From Endobugula sp047636495 (GTDB lineage: Bacteria; Pseudomonadota; Gammaproteobacteria; Pseudomonadales; Cellvibrionaceae), in NCBI GenBank assembly GCA_047636495.1, contig JBLILH010000008.1, positions 41,544 through 105,543 on the forward strand: a stretch of DNA of 64,000 nt, in the 5' to 3' direction. The notes under the pieces were generated by a model. The model was not told the DNA's origin. It saw nothing but the letters and a program-made list of their open reading frames with translations, and searched no databases. Position 1 is the stretch's first letter. Each line of letters opens with the position of its first letter. This document shows positions 63,953 to 64,000 of this stretch, piece by piece. Made by a program: the position numbers and the translations under genes.

Positions 63953-64000
63953 ATGGCACAGAATAAAGTACAGTTTCAAAAAGGCTTGAGTTTACCCAAT
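63953..64000 (+). CDS. IS1595-type transposase, 5' end (cut by window)
   Basis: Only the first 16 codons are in the window: MAQNKVQFQKGLSLPN, with CAGGAG about 9 bp upstream. This opening resembles IS1595-family (DDE) transposases as I remember them. The left end of the element should lie between about 63880 and 63905 and appears to have removed the 5' part of znuB. Completeness cannot be judged. Confidence 0.65.
   Translation, partial: MAQNKVQFQKGLSLPN

Overview
The window is chromosomal DNA of a gammaproteobacterium of the broad Pseudomonas/Cellvibrio type. Most of it is one long block of housekeeping genes whose order I recall, without a database check, as close to the Pseudomonas aeruginosa segment from lpxC to gatB. 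The genes are intact and make a diderm envelope: LPS synthesis and transport, meso-diaminopimelate murein, a lipoprotein PBP activator and a bc1 complex. Several genes that normally sit inside this block are absent, and the right end is full of broken genes and mobile DNA. This looks like a lineage losing genes, for example a host-associated or recently specialised one; the lifestyle is inference.

Layout, left to right. (1) 61-19838, minus strand: an M23 peptidase, lpxC, then the dcw cluster (ftsZ, ftsA, ftsQ, ddlB, murC, murG, ftsW, murD, mraY, murF, murE, ftsI, ftsL, rsmH, mraZ) with a good promoter and 10-bp-phased TGGGN-like boxes at 19843-19944. (2) 20204-20612: RNase P RNA, then rsmI. 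(3) 21613-25276, plus strand: lpoA, yraN, diaA-like and dolP-like genes. (4) 25675-31641, minus strand: a YIP1 protein, sspB, sspA, a fused cytochrome b/c1 gene, the Rieske gene, rpsI and rplM. (5) 31797-39488: zapE, zapG and degS, then hisD, hisG, murA, ibaG and an orphan mlaC. (6) 39881-50062, plus strand: yrbG, kdsD, kdsC, lptC, lptA, lptB, rpoN, ptsN, rapZ, npr, mgtE and darP. (7) 50080-56815, minus strand: yhdP, mreD, mreC and mreB. (8) 57194-61724, plus strand: gatC, gatA, gatB, a small conserved protein and cysZ. (9) 61725-64000: a decaying zinc-acquisition locus (znuA remnant, SEC-C remnant, YeiR/CobW GTPase pseudogene, znuB remnant), a possible MITE and the start of an IS1595-type transposase.

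Taken together, the intact genes make UDP-MurNAc-pentapeptide and lipid II, divide and elongate the cell, build and export lipid A/Kdo-LPS, and link nitrogen-PTS signalling (ptsN, npr, rapZ) to rpoN and envelope synthesis.

The most informative signals are: the collapse of a whole zinc module, with several zinc-ligand cysteines turned into tyrosine; the loss of mlaFEDB around a surviving mlaC, and other internal deletions of conserved blocks; the single-ORF cytochrome b/c1 with extra membrane segments; and several strong unexplained hairpins (rpoN leader, mreB-mreC junction, degS 3' end). I did not find a clearly new multi-gene system.
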